Assembly (NCBI GenBank): GCA_037127315.1
Contig: JBBBDQ010001937.1
Coordinates: 343,501-407,500, forward strand
Source of the DNA: Ascarosepion bandense
Taxonomy: Eukaryota; Mollusca; Cephalopoda; Sepiida; Sepiidae
DNA length: 64,000 bases
Direction: 5' to 3'
The notes under the pieces were generated by a model. The model had not been told where the DNA came from. It did no database searches and worked only from the letters and a program-made list of their open reading frames with translations. This document shows, one piece after another, positions 1-10,115 of this stretch; the first letter of the stretch is position 1, and each line of letters starts with the position of its first letter. Both the position numbers and the translations under genes were made by a program.

Positions 1-408
1 CCCTATATATAAATTTCCTGAGCCACAAGATTATCAACTAGGTCCCACCATTTTACTGTGAAACTAATACAATTGTAAAAGCAAATTCTACTCCATCGGC
101 TTCTTTTCTCTCACTTCCCGCCTATGGAATTCCCTTCCATTGACATCATTTCCCAACAGCTATAATCTCCAAGAATTTAAATGTAAAGTCAATAGACATC
201 TCTTATCTAACTAACGTGCATCCTCTCTCTCATGCTCGTTTCTCCGTCCACTCCACTCTCATCAGTATTCTCATCCTTCTCTTACTCACTTCCTGACACT
301 CCCTATAACCTGTCACTATTTCTCATAACTTTCCTCCTATGTATCCCCCTGCAAAACAGTGGCAGTAAAATGCCTTGATTGGAGCGATATGATTATTAAG
401 AAAAAAAA
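1..408 (+). pseudogene. LINE-J (Jockey/CR1-like) 3' end remnant
   Basis: This is the last part of a non-LTR retrotransposon ORF with its 3' UTR. The translation keeps the family's C-terminal signature (Asn-Phe-Tyr-Ser near the start, Val-Asn-Arg-His near the stop) but is broken by frameshifts. The 3' UTR has the same CTATGTATCCCCCTGC-like box, GTGGCAGTAAAATGCC box and short A-rich tail seen in nine other copies in this window. It is 5'-truncated by the window edge or by incomplete reverse transcription. Confidence 0.75.
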
Positions 409-410
409 GT

Positions 411-800
411 CTGTACATTTATATTCTAGAGAATATAAATAAATCTAAAAGACATGCATGTGTAGCTAATCAGTATTTCATTGACTGATTGATTCGTTTT
501 CTACGACTTATCAAAAGACAAGGATTTATTATGTAAATATAAAATGGGGGATCAATATTATACTACAATCAATATATAAATTGAACCCTCACTTTGTAGC
601 CACGTTAGTTTCTATACATTTATATTCCAGAGAATGTAAATGAATCTAAAAGACATGCATGTGTAGCTAATCAGTATTTCATTGACTGATTGATTCGGTT
701 TCTCGGACTTATCAACAGACAAGGAATCATTATGTAAATATAAAGTGGGGGATAAATTTAATATTACAGTCAATATATAAATTGTTCCTTCACTTTAGGG
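411..800 (+). repeat. Tandem duplication, 2 x about 201 bp
   Basis: Two diverged copies of an AT-rich unit lie head to tail. The anchor GACATGCATGTGTAGCTAAT begins at 451 and again at 652. The duplication lies between two LINE-J 3' tails, so it may be an expanded part of that element's 3' flank. No coding potential is seen. Confidence 0.8.
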
Positions 801-821
801 CCACAGTTAGCATTTTCTTAC

Positions 822-948
822 AAACTTTCTGACACTCCCTATAACCTGACACTCTTTCACGTAATTTTCATTCTATAACCCTCTGTAACCCCCTGCAAAT
901 CAGTGGCAATAAAATGCCTTGCTTGGGGAGATATGATTATTAAAAAAA
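822..948 (+). repeat. LINE-J 3' UTR fragment
   Basis: Only the terminal box of LINE-J is present (CTGACACTCCCTATAACC, then CAGTGGCAATAAAATGCC) with a short A-rich tail. It matches the end of the copy at 1-408 on the same strand. Confidence 0.75.
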
Positions 949-951
949 ATT

Positions 952-1352
952 ATGCACTGGACGGCCGTTTCGTCCTATATCTGGGACCCACCAGTAGTGA
1001 GCATCATCTACCAGGAATTGAAACCCAGTCAATTGCGTTATTAAGCGAACGTCATACCAACTGGTTCAAGTTCGTTCCTTTAACCGGATTCCAATGCTCC
1101 AGTGTGAGCGGCTTGGTGATAGTCGTCGTGGCTCTGGGAGTTAAAGAGGAGCTCGGCAGAGTTCCACTACGGAATATGTGAATGAGCGTCGCTATATCGA
1201 GTTTAATTCGTTGTCTCTTGGTCACCGGGTCCTGTGGTACAGTTGATATGACATTCGCTTAATAACGCAACGGTCTGGATTTCAGTTCCTGGTAGTGGAT
1301 GCGCACTGCTGATGTAGTCCCAAATATAGGACGAAACGGCCGTCTAGTGCAT
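952..1352. mobile_element. Foldback element, arms about 116 bp
   Basis: The left arm (952-1068) and right arm (1237-1352) are diverged inverted repeats, both ending in ATGCACT(G/A)GACGGCCGTTTCG and its complement. The 168-bp loop shows no similarity I recognise. A 92-codon open frame across the left arm and loop shows no domain and is probably fortuitous. I see no clear target duplication. It may be a foldback DNA transposon or an inverted pair of a short repeat. Confidence 0.65.
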
Positions 1353-1419
1353 TCTGTTGTAGTTGAATAAAACTCGCTGAATTACTTCCTTAATATTTTA
1401 AATCCTCCTGCAATTTATC

Positions 1420-1420
<1 letters not shown>

Positions 1421-1453
<33 letters not shown>

Positions 1454-1469
1454 ATATATATATATATAC
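1421..1469. repeat. (TCTA)n-(TA)n microsatellite
   Basis: Direct reading shows about seven TCTA units grading into TA units. Confidence 0.95.
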
Positions 1470-1472
1470 AGA

Positions 1473-1575
1473 TGAGAAATATATATATACATGGATTGAA
1501 ATTCTTCAAGATGAATAGATTAAATAAAGAACAGTTAAGATAAAATGTCTTTAATCTAACGTTTCACTTTAACAA
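1473..1575 (-). repeat. Dispersed repeat, weak ribozyme-like motif
   Basis: The minus strand reads TTCTGAAG, an AT-rich spacer, then GTGAAACG and an AT-rich tail up to the neighbouring (TA)n array. Related copies lie at 2455-2530 (+) and 10015-10115 (-). The order resembles the CTGANGA-hairpin-GAAA module seen elsewhere in the window, but the hairpin is poor here. Confidence 0.5.
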
Positions 1576-1924
1576 ACTTCAGAAGTTTTCTAAAAACGAA
1601 TGTTTTAAAAATTAAAAAATGTTTTTAAAAATCGTCAGAGACTTAGCGTCAGATTTTATCACAGGCAATATTTCTTCGGTGATGTAGTAAATTATATATG
1701 TCTGATGATGTTATCAGTATGTGTAGTTTATGGGTGGGGCGCCTAATACGAGGAGTGAGTTCTCGTTGAATATCTTTCTAATAGTTTGGTAGAGGTCTAC
1801 AAACTAGAAATACTTTGCTAAAATATGGAAAAACATGTGAATAGTGTAATTAAATAAGAAATAACATGAGAATTCTGGAATTATTCTTTTTTGATTGACA
1901 GGTTACAAGAGCATTTCTATTTAT

Positions 1925-2029
1925 TTTGATGGTCGGGTTTCAATCCTGAGTTACGAAGCGATCGGAGTCTAACCGTACTGGCGAGCTGTGATATGGCGAA
2001 ACAGATCTGTCTGCGTATGACTATAGTAA

Positions 2030-2035
<6 letters not shown>
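1925..2035 (+). mobile_element. SINE-A, partial
   Basis: The copy begins near the B-box region (GGGTTTCAATCCTGAG), lacks the A box, and continues through the family body (AATCGGAGTCTAACC-like, then ACAGATCTGTCTGCG) into a (CA)n-(TA)n tail at 2032-2078. It matches the full copy at 6285-6520. Confidence 0.75.
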
Positions 2036-2065
<30 letters not shown>

Positions 2066-2069
<4 letters not shown>

Positions 2070-2335
2070 GTATATATAGTCATCTGCAGACATATGTTTC
2101 GCTGTATCACAGCCCCATTATTACGGTTAGACATCCGATTGGTTTTTAACCAAGATTGAAACCTGACCAAATTTGCGCCAGTCGGCGATTCTACCTCTGA
2201 GGTATGTGCGCCCGGTAGAAGTGGGCCAGATTTTTAGCGCGTGATATATCATGTATTTATACGCCAGTGGCGAGAGTGTTCTAATTCATTACTGAATGAA
2301 CGATGCGTAGATGCTAGAGTAGCTACTGTTTTTTT
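2066..2335 (-). mobile_element. SINE-A, near full length
   Basis: Read on the minus strand it has the 5' segment GCGATGCG-like, a diverged A-box region, a B box (GGTTTCAATCTTGG) and the body ending CTGCAGATGACT. It lies tail to tail with the partial copy at 1925-2035, the two being joined by (CA)n-(TA)n. Confidence 0.75.
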
Positions 2336-2384
2336 CAAAGTATAGCATTCTTCCAGAGTGCTTAATCAGGGTGTGAGAACGTAT

Positions 2385-2391
2385 ACATACG

Positions 2392-2423
<32 letters not shown>

Positions 2424-2600
2424 TTGAATATATGGATCAGAATTTTTTTCGCATTTTTCTCTCGCTCTCTGAAGAAGCATTTAATAAAAATGAAATATGT
2501 TAGATTGAAATACGTTTCCAATTTTTTTCTTTTCCTTTATTCTATCACACACACACACACACACACACACATGCATCCATATATATAATTTATATATATA
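2385..2600. repeat. (TA)n and (CA)n blocks with weak ribozyme-like repeat between
   Basis: (TA)n occupies about 2391-2420 and (CA)n about 2547-2571. Between them the plus strand reads CTCTGAAGAAGCATTTAATA and then GAAATATG, related to 1473-1575. Confidence 0.7.
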
Positions 2601-2656
2601 TAATTTTAAGAACGCTTTAGGAATATTCAAATCGAAGGCACCAGAATTTTATATAA

Positions 2657-3232
2657 ATCCTCGGGATTCTTGACAAAATACAGCGAAGAATCTGTAATGT
2701 GATTGATACCGACTTGGCTGACCGCTTGCAGTATCTCTATCCCCGGCGTGACGTGGCTTCCCTGTGTCTCTTCTATAAATACTTTCACGGCTTCTGCTCC
2801 GATGAACGTAGATCACTGTTGCCCCCTAAATACGAATTTGCACGAGATAATAGATTAGCAGCAAAGTTATACCCTTTTAGAGTGAAACTCATAAAATGTA
2901 ACCGCAATTTTTACTCCAACAACTTCTTTTCTCGCACTTCCCGCCTGTGGAATTCCCTTCTGCGTACTTGCTTCCCCGACAGCTACAATCTACAGGAGCT
3001 TAAATATAAGGTCAATAGACACCTTTTAACACACTAACTCGCATTCATTTTCTCTCAAACACTCTTTTTATCTACCCAACCCTCATCCTCGCTATCCTTA
3101 CCCGTCTATCACTCTCTTTCTGACATTTCCTATAACTAACCACCCTTTTTCATCACTTTTCGCTATGTAACCCCCTGCGCAGTAGTGGCAGTGTAATGCC
3201 TTGCTTGGGGTGAAATGATTAATAAAAATCAC
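2657..3232 (+). pseudogene. LINE-J C-terminus and 3' UTR
   Basis: The copy is 5'-truncated at the Ile-Leu-Asp-Lys-Ile-Gln-Arg-Arg segment that follows the RT domain. One frame stays open from about 2657 to the stop at 3037. It includes the Asp-Val-Ala-Ser-Leu-Cys-Leu-Phe-Tyr-Lys motif and the C-terminal Val-Asn-Arg-His. The 3' UTR runs to AATGATTAATAAAAA at about 3230. No RT or endonuclease is present, so it is a dead-on-arrival fragment. This region lies downstream of the polymerase domain and its role is not defined by the sequence. Confidence 0.85.
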
Positions 3233-3234
3233 AA

Positions 3235-4129
3235 TATCAAAAACATCTCATTATTAGAGGCCACTATATAGCAAACATTTATTTTCTACTATCAACTTTA
3301 CCTTATTTAATAGTGAAATTAGAGTTTTGAAAGTTTTAAAATAGAAATCTGCTCAACGATTTCGAGTTGTGCCTGGTCGATAAAAGCATGGAATGAACGC
3401 TCCTTAAAAAAAAACGACACAAAACATTTTACAACGTAACAATCAACACATGATGAAAATAATGTTCATATATAATTATGCTATCTCTAAAACTAACATT
3501 AAAATTGCCTTGAAGAGTTCGGTAAGTAGTGATCAGAATCGTCTAAGAATTGGCAAAGGGGAGATTATTTCGCTATCTTGAATTAATTAATTTAGAATTG
3601 TTTGAATTAAATTCATTTAATTAACATTGTTTTAAAGTTTCTGGAGTGTATCGAGACTTGTCTCAATTGTCTATGATTATTTATTATTTATTCTTGCAGT
3701 CAGTAGTTAGTACTTTCTTCTTGCTTTTCTTTATTATCTTGTAGCTTCCTTTCCTTTTTGTTATCAACATTATCATTTGGGCATATTATAACTGTATCTG
3801 TTAACGATCGATTTTTGCGGGATTTTCTAAATCTCTTAACATCACTTTGCTATTCAGGTTGAATGCATTTCGAAAGTCTCTTTTAATATTTGCATCTAAG
3901 CTTAACTTGTTAGATGTTCGCATGCAAATTTGAGTTTGAGTTTTTTTAACGGCATATCAACACCTCTATGGGTTATTTAATGCCAGAAAGGTGGAGTGTT
4001 AAGGTATTTCTTTTCATGTTTGGTTATAGTGAGAAGGTTGATTTCGTTAGATTTTAATGAACATTTTTTGTTTTAATTCTTATTTTTATTTTAGAAAACT
4101 GAAAATATCCTCGAGTTTCGTATTTAAAT
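3235..4129. other. AT-rich stretch, nothing recognised
   Basis: No repeat, RNA gene or open frame here could be tied to a family. Confidence 0.6.
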
Positions 4130-5080
4130 GTTTTGCTGAATAATTTTTTCTTCAAAAATGTGTTATAATTTTTTCTTCAAAATATTGTTGGTAATATTTT
4201 TCCTTCTGTTGGGACGCCCGCGCCTATTCAGCTATAATGGACTATTCCATTACTATGTAAAGTAATGGTGGCATCTACGTAGGAGAATGTGCCGAGCAGC
4301 CGTACTCTACTACGACACTGTCAGCCCTCTGCCTTCGGGTAGAGGGCGCTCTCTGCTTCCGAGCAGAGAGCTATAACCCAGTCGTGGTTTCGACGAAGGG
4401 TAGAGGCACGACTGGGCAAAAATAGACAGCCATTTTTTGGCCGGGCCATATAGCCCGGAAATCCCAGTTATAACTGACCATGTGTCACATGTTGCCCTTA
4501 CTGGGAGGGACAACTAAATATAGAGTGTGCCGAGCAGCCGATCGACAAGTCAGTCGTAGACTTCCGGTGACGACCCAGAAGTACCCATTGCTCATACTAC
4601 GTCTTACGACGGTTGAGACGATTAACCTTTATTCTTGTATTGGATACTAATAACCTTTGTAAATACTATTTTCACGGAATACAACAATTAACCTATTCCT
4701 GTTGTTGAGTTATTTATTCTTACTCACGACATAACACCTTCAAAACTAAATATTTTTCCATAAAAGTCTATTTTCATGTAAATTGTTCTATAAAAGTGTT
4801 TTCTTATAATTTCATAATGTTTTTGACCCCAGTTTGAAGTTAACTATTTGACCATAGCTGGGATTCTAACAGGTTCTACCACTCCGGGTCAGGGTGGAAC
4901 TAGGAACAACAGCAATTACGAGGAGGTTCCATGCTCCTCACAACCTCCCAATCAGAGGTCTTGCTGCCGGATGCAGTTTACCGTCATGCCCAGGACTCCA
5001 CATGCAGACATTTAGTTCCCAGTCAATGTTGCAGTTTATTGTGAGATATTTCGTTGATAAATGAACTTTATCTGGAAGTT
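4130..5080 (+). repeat. Dispersed repeat R, split by a solo LTR
   Basis: The flanks 4130-4206 and 4742-5080 together match 62870-63195: TGGTAATATTT-TCCTTC, then a GTTTTGACCCC box, TTAACTATTTG, CCACTCCGGGTC, AACAACAGCAATTA and TGCCGGATGCA. The 63-kb copy is the empty site. I do not recognise the family and no coding frame is conserved. Confidence 0.75.
4207..4736 (+). mobile_element. Solo LTR (530 bp) with 5-bp target duplication
   Basis: The element begins TGTTGGGACG and ends GACATAACA, so it has TG...CA termini with a TGTT/AACA inverted end. It is flanked by CCTTC at 4202-4206 and 4737-4741. The related copy of host repeat R at 62.9 kb is uninterrupted. It contains one copy of a unit made of successive hairpins: CAGTCGTGG...CCACGACTGG, GCTCTCTGCT(tetraloop)AGCAGAGAG and CCGGGCcatataGCCCGG. 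Near its left end is the hairpin CCATTACT/AGTAATGG. The hairpin unit probably lies in U3, which makes plus the likely sense strand (inference). The internal region has been lost by LTR-LTR recombination. Confidence 0.85.
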
Positions 5081-5810
5081 CAAATAGATGTTTGTGCTGC
5101 ATGTTATTAAATGCATTTGTGAAGACTCTGTAAGATAGGTTTACATCCTTTGGCATTTGTAAAGAAAATAGGAATGAGACAAAAGGCCAACAAATTTGCA
5201 AGGAAATTTTCAAGCAATTGGATCAGGGAACAGCGATAAACAAGGAGATGGCAAGAATGTAAAAATTATGAAACATAGTTTCAGATTAAAATCTTTATTT
5301 CTCTCAGAGTGTGATGCCATGGAACTTTAAAAATATTTTAGGCAATTTTATTAATTTTTATAAACTCAATATATTTTCTTTTTCCCAATAAATCAAGATA
5401 TTGTTCTGTCTTTTATTTATTCATTGGTGAACGTGATTGTTTCAAGAAAGAGTCATGTTCTAAAACAACTCGGAGGGGATGAATTTTATTCTCAGTGGCT
5501 GTCGAAACAAGAGACAACATTTCACAACAATCGAATATTGCAACACAGGATCAAGAGCCCATCGCCTGACACGTAATCTTCAGATGAAAATAACATGCCT
5601 GGATTTTCCTGATAAAGTGATTGTAAATCGATATGAACAAAAATAAAATTTAAATTACGTTATATTATATTATTTAATTCATAGAAATAAATTACACGGC
5701 TGAATTAACATGAAATGAATTTTGATCTAAACATTTTATGTATAATGATTTGAGCACAATCAGAAATACTGAAAATTGATGTTATGTAATTATTTTTGTC
5801 ATATACAGAT
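5081..5810. other. Unrecognised AT-rich stretch
   Basis: No feature is supported. A 91-codon minus-strand frame at 4938-5213 overlaps repeat R and shows no domain. Confidence 0.6.
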
Positions 5811-5814
5811 ATAT

Positions 5815-6035
5815 GTGCATCCGCAGACATTACGGTTTCACTGTATCACATCTCATTCGTACAGTTAGACATTCGATTCTTTCCAGGTAGTATTAAAACC
5901 CCAACAATTTGATATCAGTCGGAGATTCTACCTCTAAGCTATCGGTGGAGGAAGTCAGATACACAATGCATAAAAATGCAATTAGCCAAGAGTGTTCAAT
6001 CCATTTCTGAGGAACGATGCGTAAATAGCTATGAG
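5815..6035 (-). mobile_element. SINE-A, diverged copy
   Basis: The minus strand carries the GATGCG-type 5' end, a degraded promoter region and the tail GTCTGCGGATGC. The order matches 6285-6520. Confidence 0.7.
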
Positions 6036-6094
6036 TAGCTACTGTTTTTAACGTCTAACATTTTCCCAGAGTGCTTAATTGACGGGTGAGAGCG

Positions 6095-6215
6095 TAAATA
6101 TTAATCCGGAGACAGTCCTATTTCGCTGCATCACGGGTCATCAGTACGGTTGGACATCCGATTGCTTCCATCAAGAATTGAAATCCGAACAATTTGTCAT
6201 CAGTCGGAGATCCTA
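6095..6215 (-). mobile_element. SINE-A, 3' half
   Basis: The minus strand carries the B-box remnant (GATTTCAATTCTTG) and the body to GACTGTCTCCGG. It is followed by TA-rich sequence at 6220-6284. Confidence 0.7.
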
Positions 6216-6247
6216 CATGTAAGCTATATATATATATACATACATAC

Positions 6248-6283
<36 letters not shown>

Positions 6284-6284
6284 T

Positions 6285-6520
6285 GTACGCATCGCTCATT
6301 TTAGTAAAAATGAAATTTGAGCAGTCTCGCTATTGGGCGCGTAATATGATATGCGCTAAAAAACTGCCTTCTTCCACCGAACGCCTCGTGGCCCAGGGGT
6401 AGAGTCGCCGACTGACACCAAATCGGACGGGTTCGAGCCTGGGTTGTGTAGCAATCGGAGTCTAACCGTACTGATGAGCTGTGATACAGCGAAACAGATC
6501 TGTCTGCGGATGACAACAAA
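6285..6520 (+). mobile_element. SINE-A, full copy with A and B boxes
   Basis: This is a tRNA-derived SINE. The A box TGGCCCAGGGGTAGAG lies at 6389-6404 and the B box GGTTCGAGCCT at 6430-6440, the arrangement of an internal RNA polymerase III promoter. It is preceded by about 100 bp of non-tRNA 5' sequence and followed by a 75-bp body that runs into a TA-rich tail. tRNA-derived SINEs are well known in octopus. The extra 5' segment is shared with 58920-59165, so it belongs to the family. The tRNA-like part cannot fold as a functional tRNA with CCA-ready ends. Confidence 0.85.
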
Positions 6521-6685
6521 TATATATAGCTGTATGCATACATATACATGTATATATATAAATATATATTCATATATATACACAAATATATACATATACA
6601 TATATATATATATATATAAACATACATAGATGCATATATATATTCATACATATACTCAAATATATACATATATTTATATATAGAC
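6521..6685. repeat. TA/CATA-rich simple repeat
   Basis: Imperfect TATACA and TA arrays form the tail of the SINE-A copy. Short Tyr/Ile-rich open frames here are translation of simple sequence. Confidence 0.9.
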
Positions 6686-7205
6686 TAGCAGTATACCCCG
6701 GCGTTGCTCGGGCGTCATTAAAGCATTAAAACTAATCCATGGTCCTGGAGATCAGACTCAGCCTAAAGAATATTTGTGTGAAGTTTGGTGAGAATCGGAT
6801 AAAAATTGTGGATTTGTATAAAGAACATACAGACAGATAAACAGACACACACACACACAAACATCTTGCCTTTTATATATATATATATATATATATATTA
6901 TCGATTTTCTGCACTATTGTAAGAACTGAAATCTTGAAACTTCTGAATATCATTTCTTATGTCTTTGTCTATAAGTGTATCAAATTTGATTAAAATCGGA
7001 CCACTCCTTCTATAACCCGATTTTTTCGATTATCGATTTTCGATATTTATCGAGGGTACCTCGACACAAAACCTAGCTAAGAACACTCGCAGACGCTTAT
7101 AGTACAACTGTGTAAATTTTCAAGAAAATCGTTTCAGCCGATTCGGAGTCTATAGATAACGGACACACACACACACAGACAAAGTTCCATTTATAAATAA
7201 GTTTA
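6686..7205 (+). mobile_element. Repeat T (RTE-like 3' end, inferred)
   Basis: It begins CTAGCAGTATACCCCGGCGT and ends with a GATTCGGAGTCTATAGATAA block followed by ACACACAC. It contains a (TA)n tract at about 6873-6898 and the TTTTCGATTATCGATTTTCG segment. A second copy lies at 58198-58900 on the opposite strand. The phrase 'tttggtgagaatcgg' and the microsatellite tail are typical of RTE-type LINE 3' ends in molluscs. That assignment is from memory and no coding sequence remains. Confidence 0.6.
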
Positions 7206-7485
7206 GATAGATATATAAACATAAATATATACATATACATATATAAACAAATATACGCATATAGGTTTACCAAAGAACAATTCCTAGTCCTTTTTTAACG
7301 CATCCTCCCTTACTTCCCCCCACCCCATATTCTCTTTGTTAGACTTAAAGAACTGGCCATAAAGTCTGTAAATAACCATACCTCATCTACTTTTAAAATC
7401 TCTCTATAAAATTTCCAACACATCCATTAATCACCTCTATCCTCTACATTTTCCCTCTTTTCGTTTAAATTCTAACTTAAAACTT
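7206..7485. other. No feature recognised
   Basis: The stretch is pyrimidine-rich with no repeat match inside the window. Confidence 0.5.
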
Positions 7486-7491
7486 GTTCTT

Positions 7492-7881
7492 CTATGTGCC
7501 CTGTCCCTTCAGGACGGAGGCGATCATGGCCCTCCATGTCTCCCTATACCTTGTGGCCCTCAGAATGTTTGTTCCTGTTACTGTCATCCGCCCGACCAGG
7601 CCCTGCAAATATGTTATCCGCTGCCTTCCTCTGTCTCTCTTTCCTTCTTTCTGGCCAGTCAGTATCAGGTTCTCCAAACTCTCCTTCCTAATTGCGTGTC
7701 CCAGGAACTTCAGTTGTCTCTTCCTGATGCCCAGTATTAATTTCCTTTTTGTTGCCATTCTTTCCAACACCTCATCGTTGCTTGCATGCTCAGTCCACGA
7801 TATCCGCAACATCCTTCTGTAGAACCACATTTCCGCTGCTTCCAGTTTTGTCCTCATTTTCGATATTGTCCAGCCACACAT
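7492..7881 (-). pseudogene. RTE-like LINE, C-terminal fragment
   Basis: A 129-codon open frame reads Glu-Ala-Ala-Glu-Met-Trp-Phe-Tyr-Arg-Arg-Met, then Lys-Arg-Gln-Leu-Lys-Phe-Leu-Gly-His and Gly-Arg-Gln-Arg. These are hallmarks of the segment after the RT domain in RTE-type LINEs. The copy has no RT or APE endonuclease and is 5'-truncated. Fragments of the same region lie on the same strand at 47.0-47.6, 48.1, 49.1 and 62.7 kb. The frame is open, but the piece is too short to be a functional ORF. Confidence 0.8.
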
Positions 7882-8099
7882 AATTCGCCAATATGAGGTA
7901 AAGAATTTTCCATTTTCGTTTCACACTACCTTGATGAGACATTGTCCTTTCAATGTGGAAACAAAATGTCTTTCAATGTCGAAACAGAATGTACACTTTG
8001 TAGTAAATGATTATTTATACATCTTCTAAGCTATAATTTATAATAAATATTCATAGGTATATTTTATATTGAGCATTGTTTTTTCTTCGTTCCTTATTT

Positions 8100-8104
8100 A
8101 CTTG

Positions 8105-8155
<51 letters not shown>

Positions 8156-8223
8156 CTTTTGTATTGAGCACTTTTTTAAAAATAGTGTTTCTTTGGACAA
8201 GGAATATTATTCCAACAATACTT

Positions 8224-8271
<48 letters not shown>

Positions 8272-8275
8272 CTGG
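8100..8275. repeat. (CT)n-(TA)n and (TA)n microsatellites
   Basis: (CT)n at 8105-8125 runs into (TA)n to about 8153. A second (TA)n block covers about 8226-8270. Confidence 0.95.
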
Positions 8276-8820
8276 TCCGTCTTATTAAGCTCAAATTACA
8301 GACCAGACAACCAACCAAGAAAGCCCGTCTCTTTACTTGACATTGGATAAAATGGTCGAAATCAACCATTCGCTTGTGATAATCCGCATCTTAGACAGCC
8401 CCCCATGCTTTTAGGCCTGGAACGACAGATTATCTCAATCCGATTCAGGTTACAATGCAGATTTATGCTTTGACAACGGCGGATTATGGCGGGGGCAATG
8501 TAGATCTCTTTCCGGATTCCAGTGAAACGTCGGTAAGTTATATGCAGAATGTGACGCATGTGAAAATGAAGGCGTATGTGTTCTGCGAGTCTGAAAATCG
8601 AATAATTTGTTCTAGTCAGAGGTGAATGGGAACTCTGCGACAATTCTTTTGATGGCTGACGTCAAATGTGACCAGAAAGCTAAGAGAAGGAAAGTAAACT
8701 GACTACACGCGTGAATAGGCAATCGTGGACAATGGCGATAACTATTAATACACCGCGCAATTATACACAAGGACATAATATTTAAAAATATAATTGATAT
8801 ATTTATTAACATATATTGGT
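8276..8820. other. Low-repeat stretch, no gene recognised
   Basis: A 93-codon minus-strand frame (8362-8643) has no domain I recognise and no supporting splice or start context. I do not call it a gene. Confidence 0.4.
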
Positions 8821-8823
8821 TGC

Positions 8824-9154
8824 CTAGGTACGAATTTCCACGAGATACTAGATTAGCAACTAGATCCCTCCCTTTTAAAGTGAAAAAGATAAGATGTAAC
8901 TGTGATTTCTACTCCAATAGCTTCTTTTCTCGCACTTCCCGTCTATAAGGTCAATAGACACCTCCTATCACACTAACTTGCATCTATTCTCCCAAAACTC
9001 TCACCATCTACCCGACCCTCATTCTCGGTATCCTTACCCATCTATCACCCTCCTTCTGACATTTCTTATATCTAACCATCCTTTCTCACCACTTTCCCCT
9101 CTACGTAAGCCTCTGCGCAATAGTGGCAGAGGAATGCATTGGTCGGGGTGAAAC

Positions 9155-9160
<6 letters not shown>
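8824..9160 (+). pseudogene. LINE-J 3' end with internal deletion
   Basis: It carries the C-terminal coding segment and 3' UTR of LINE-J. After CGCACTTCCCGTCTA it jumps directly to AGGTCAATAGACACC, so about 60 bp present in other copies are missing. The tail GTGAAACGATTATAA enters a (TA)n array at 9162-9202. Confidence 0.75.
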
Positions 9161-9203
<43 letters not shown>

Positions 9204-9205
9204 TA

Positions 9206-9476
9206 AACATATACTGTTATATATAAGAGACAATGAATGAGCCGTTCTAAACATCGTATTTTGGCTTCCGGTCCAAATAAAGACAAAAATTCTCCAACAT
9301 TTGTAACCTCTCTGATGATGTCTCATGTGAGCCGAAAGCTTAGAACCAACTTAATAAAAATTATCCAAATGTTGGAGAATTTTTTAACTTTATTTTCCCC
9401 TGAAATTAAAGCCAAAATACGATGTTTAGTACGGCTCATGTTTAAACATAATAGACATTCATTGTCTGCTAAATTT

Positions 9477-9478
<2 letters not shown>
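9206..9478. mobile_element. Short foldback repeat with ribozyme-like core
   Basis: The arms match the ends of the larger element at 15738-16515: GACAATGAAT, GAGCCGTTCTAAACATCG, CTCCAACATTTG and the reverse complement. The centre carries CTGATGA at 9312-9318, a TCTCATGTGAG hairpin, and GAAA. It lies between two (TA)n blocks (9162-9202 and 9480-9524). Confidence 0.7.
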
Positions 9479-9526
<48 letters not shown>

Positions 9527-9527
9527 A

Positions 9528-9705
9528 CAAATATTCTTCAATATTTGTAACCTCTCTGAAGATGTCTCATGTGAGCCGAAAGCTTAGACCCAACTTAATA
9601 AAAATTATCCAAATGTTAAAGAAATTTTGTCAGGATTAAACATAACAGACATTCATTGTCTCTTTTATTTAACAGTATATGGTTAGAAAATTATCTGCTG
9701 CCTCG
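9528..9705 (+). mobile_element. Partial copy of the same foldback family
   Basis: CTGAAGA lies at 9556-9562, followed by a hairpin with one mispair and GCCGAAAGC. The copy ends with the family terminus TTAGAAAATTATCTGCTGCC and CGATACACTA next to a microsatellite. Confidence 0.7.
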
Positions 9706-9707
9706 AT

Positions 9708-9758
9708 ACACTATCTATCTATCTATCTATCTATCTATATATATATATATATATATAT

Positions 9759-9798
<40 letters not shown>
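9708..9798. repeat. Palindromic (CTAT)n-(TA)n-(ATAG)n microsatellite
   Basis: About seven CTAT units, a TA core and about nine ATAG units make a near-perfect palindrome of about 85 bp. Confidence 0.95.
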
Positions 9799-9805
<7 letters not shown>

Positions 9806-9977
9806 AACAAATGAACTTGGAGTGTGAAGACATAACCTCACGAAATTTAGAAGTTGGCATCAGTAAAATAAAACTCCTAAGCTAAGTGACATGTTTCTCC
9901 ATGTTAATTCTCTTAATATTTATTTATTTAGAATTCATAAGGTAAATGTTAAATATCACTACATAAAATATGTTATA

Positions 9978-9978
<1 letters not shown>

Positions 9979-10018
<40 letters not shown>

Positions 10019-10115
10019 GAAATTCCACACGATTATAGAATAAATAAAGAAGAAAGTAGAAAATGTGTCTTATTCTAATATGTTTCACTTTTATAAATGC
10101 TTCTTCTGAGAAGCA
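9979..10115 (-). repeat. (TA)n plus weak ribozyme-like repeat
   Basis: (TA)n covers 9979-10016. The minus strand of 10017-10115 carries the same sequence family as 1473-1575 (GAAGAAGCATTTATAAAAGT then GAAACA). Confidence 0.5.

Noticed and set aside
903..1181. 92-codon plus-strand ORF
   Set aside because: It spans a LINE tail and one arm of a foldback repeat, so the frame is fortuitous.
2289..2588. Tyr/Ile-rich and Cys/Val-rich short proteins here and at other microsatellites (8.1, 11.0, 16.5, 27.1, 33.0 kb)
   Set aside because: They are translated (TA)n, (CA)n or (TG)n repeats with no domain or codon signal.
6389..6440. Functional tRNA gene
   Set aside because: A and B boxes are present but the acceptor and anticodon stems do not pair, and the same segment recurs as a SINE.
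6285..7205. SINE-A plus repeat T as one duplicated unit with 58198-59165
   Set aside because: Relative orientations differ between the two places, so they are separate insertions that share (TA)n neighbours.
8362..8643. 93-codon minus-strand ORF as a host gene
   Set aside because: No domain, start context, splice signal or repeat-independent support was seen.
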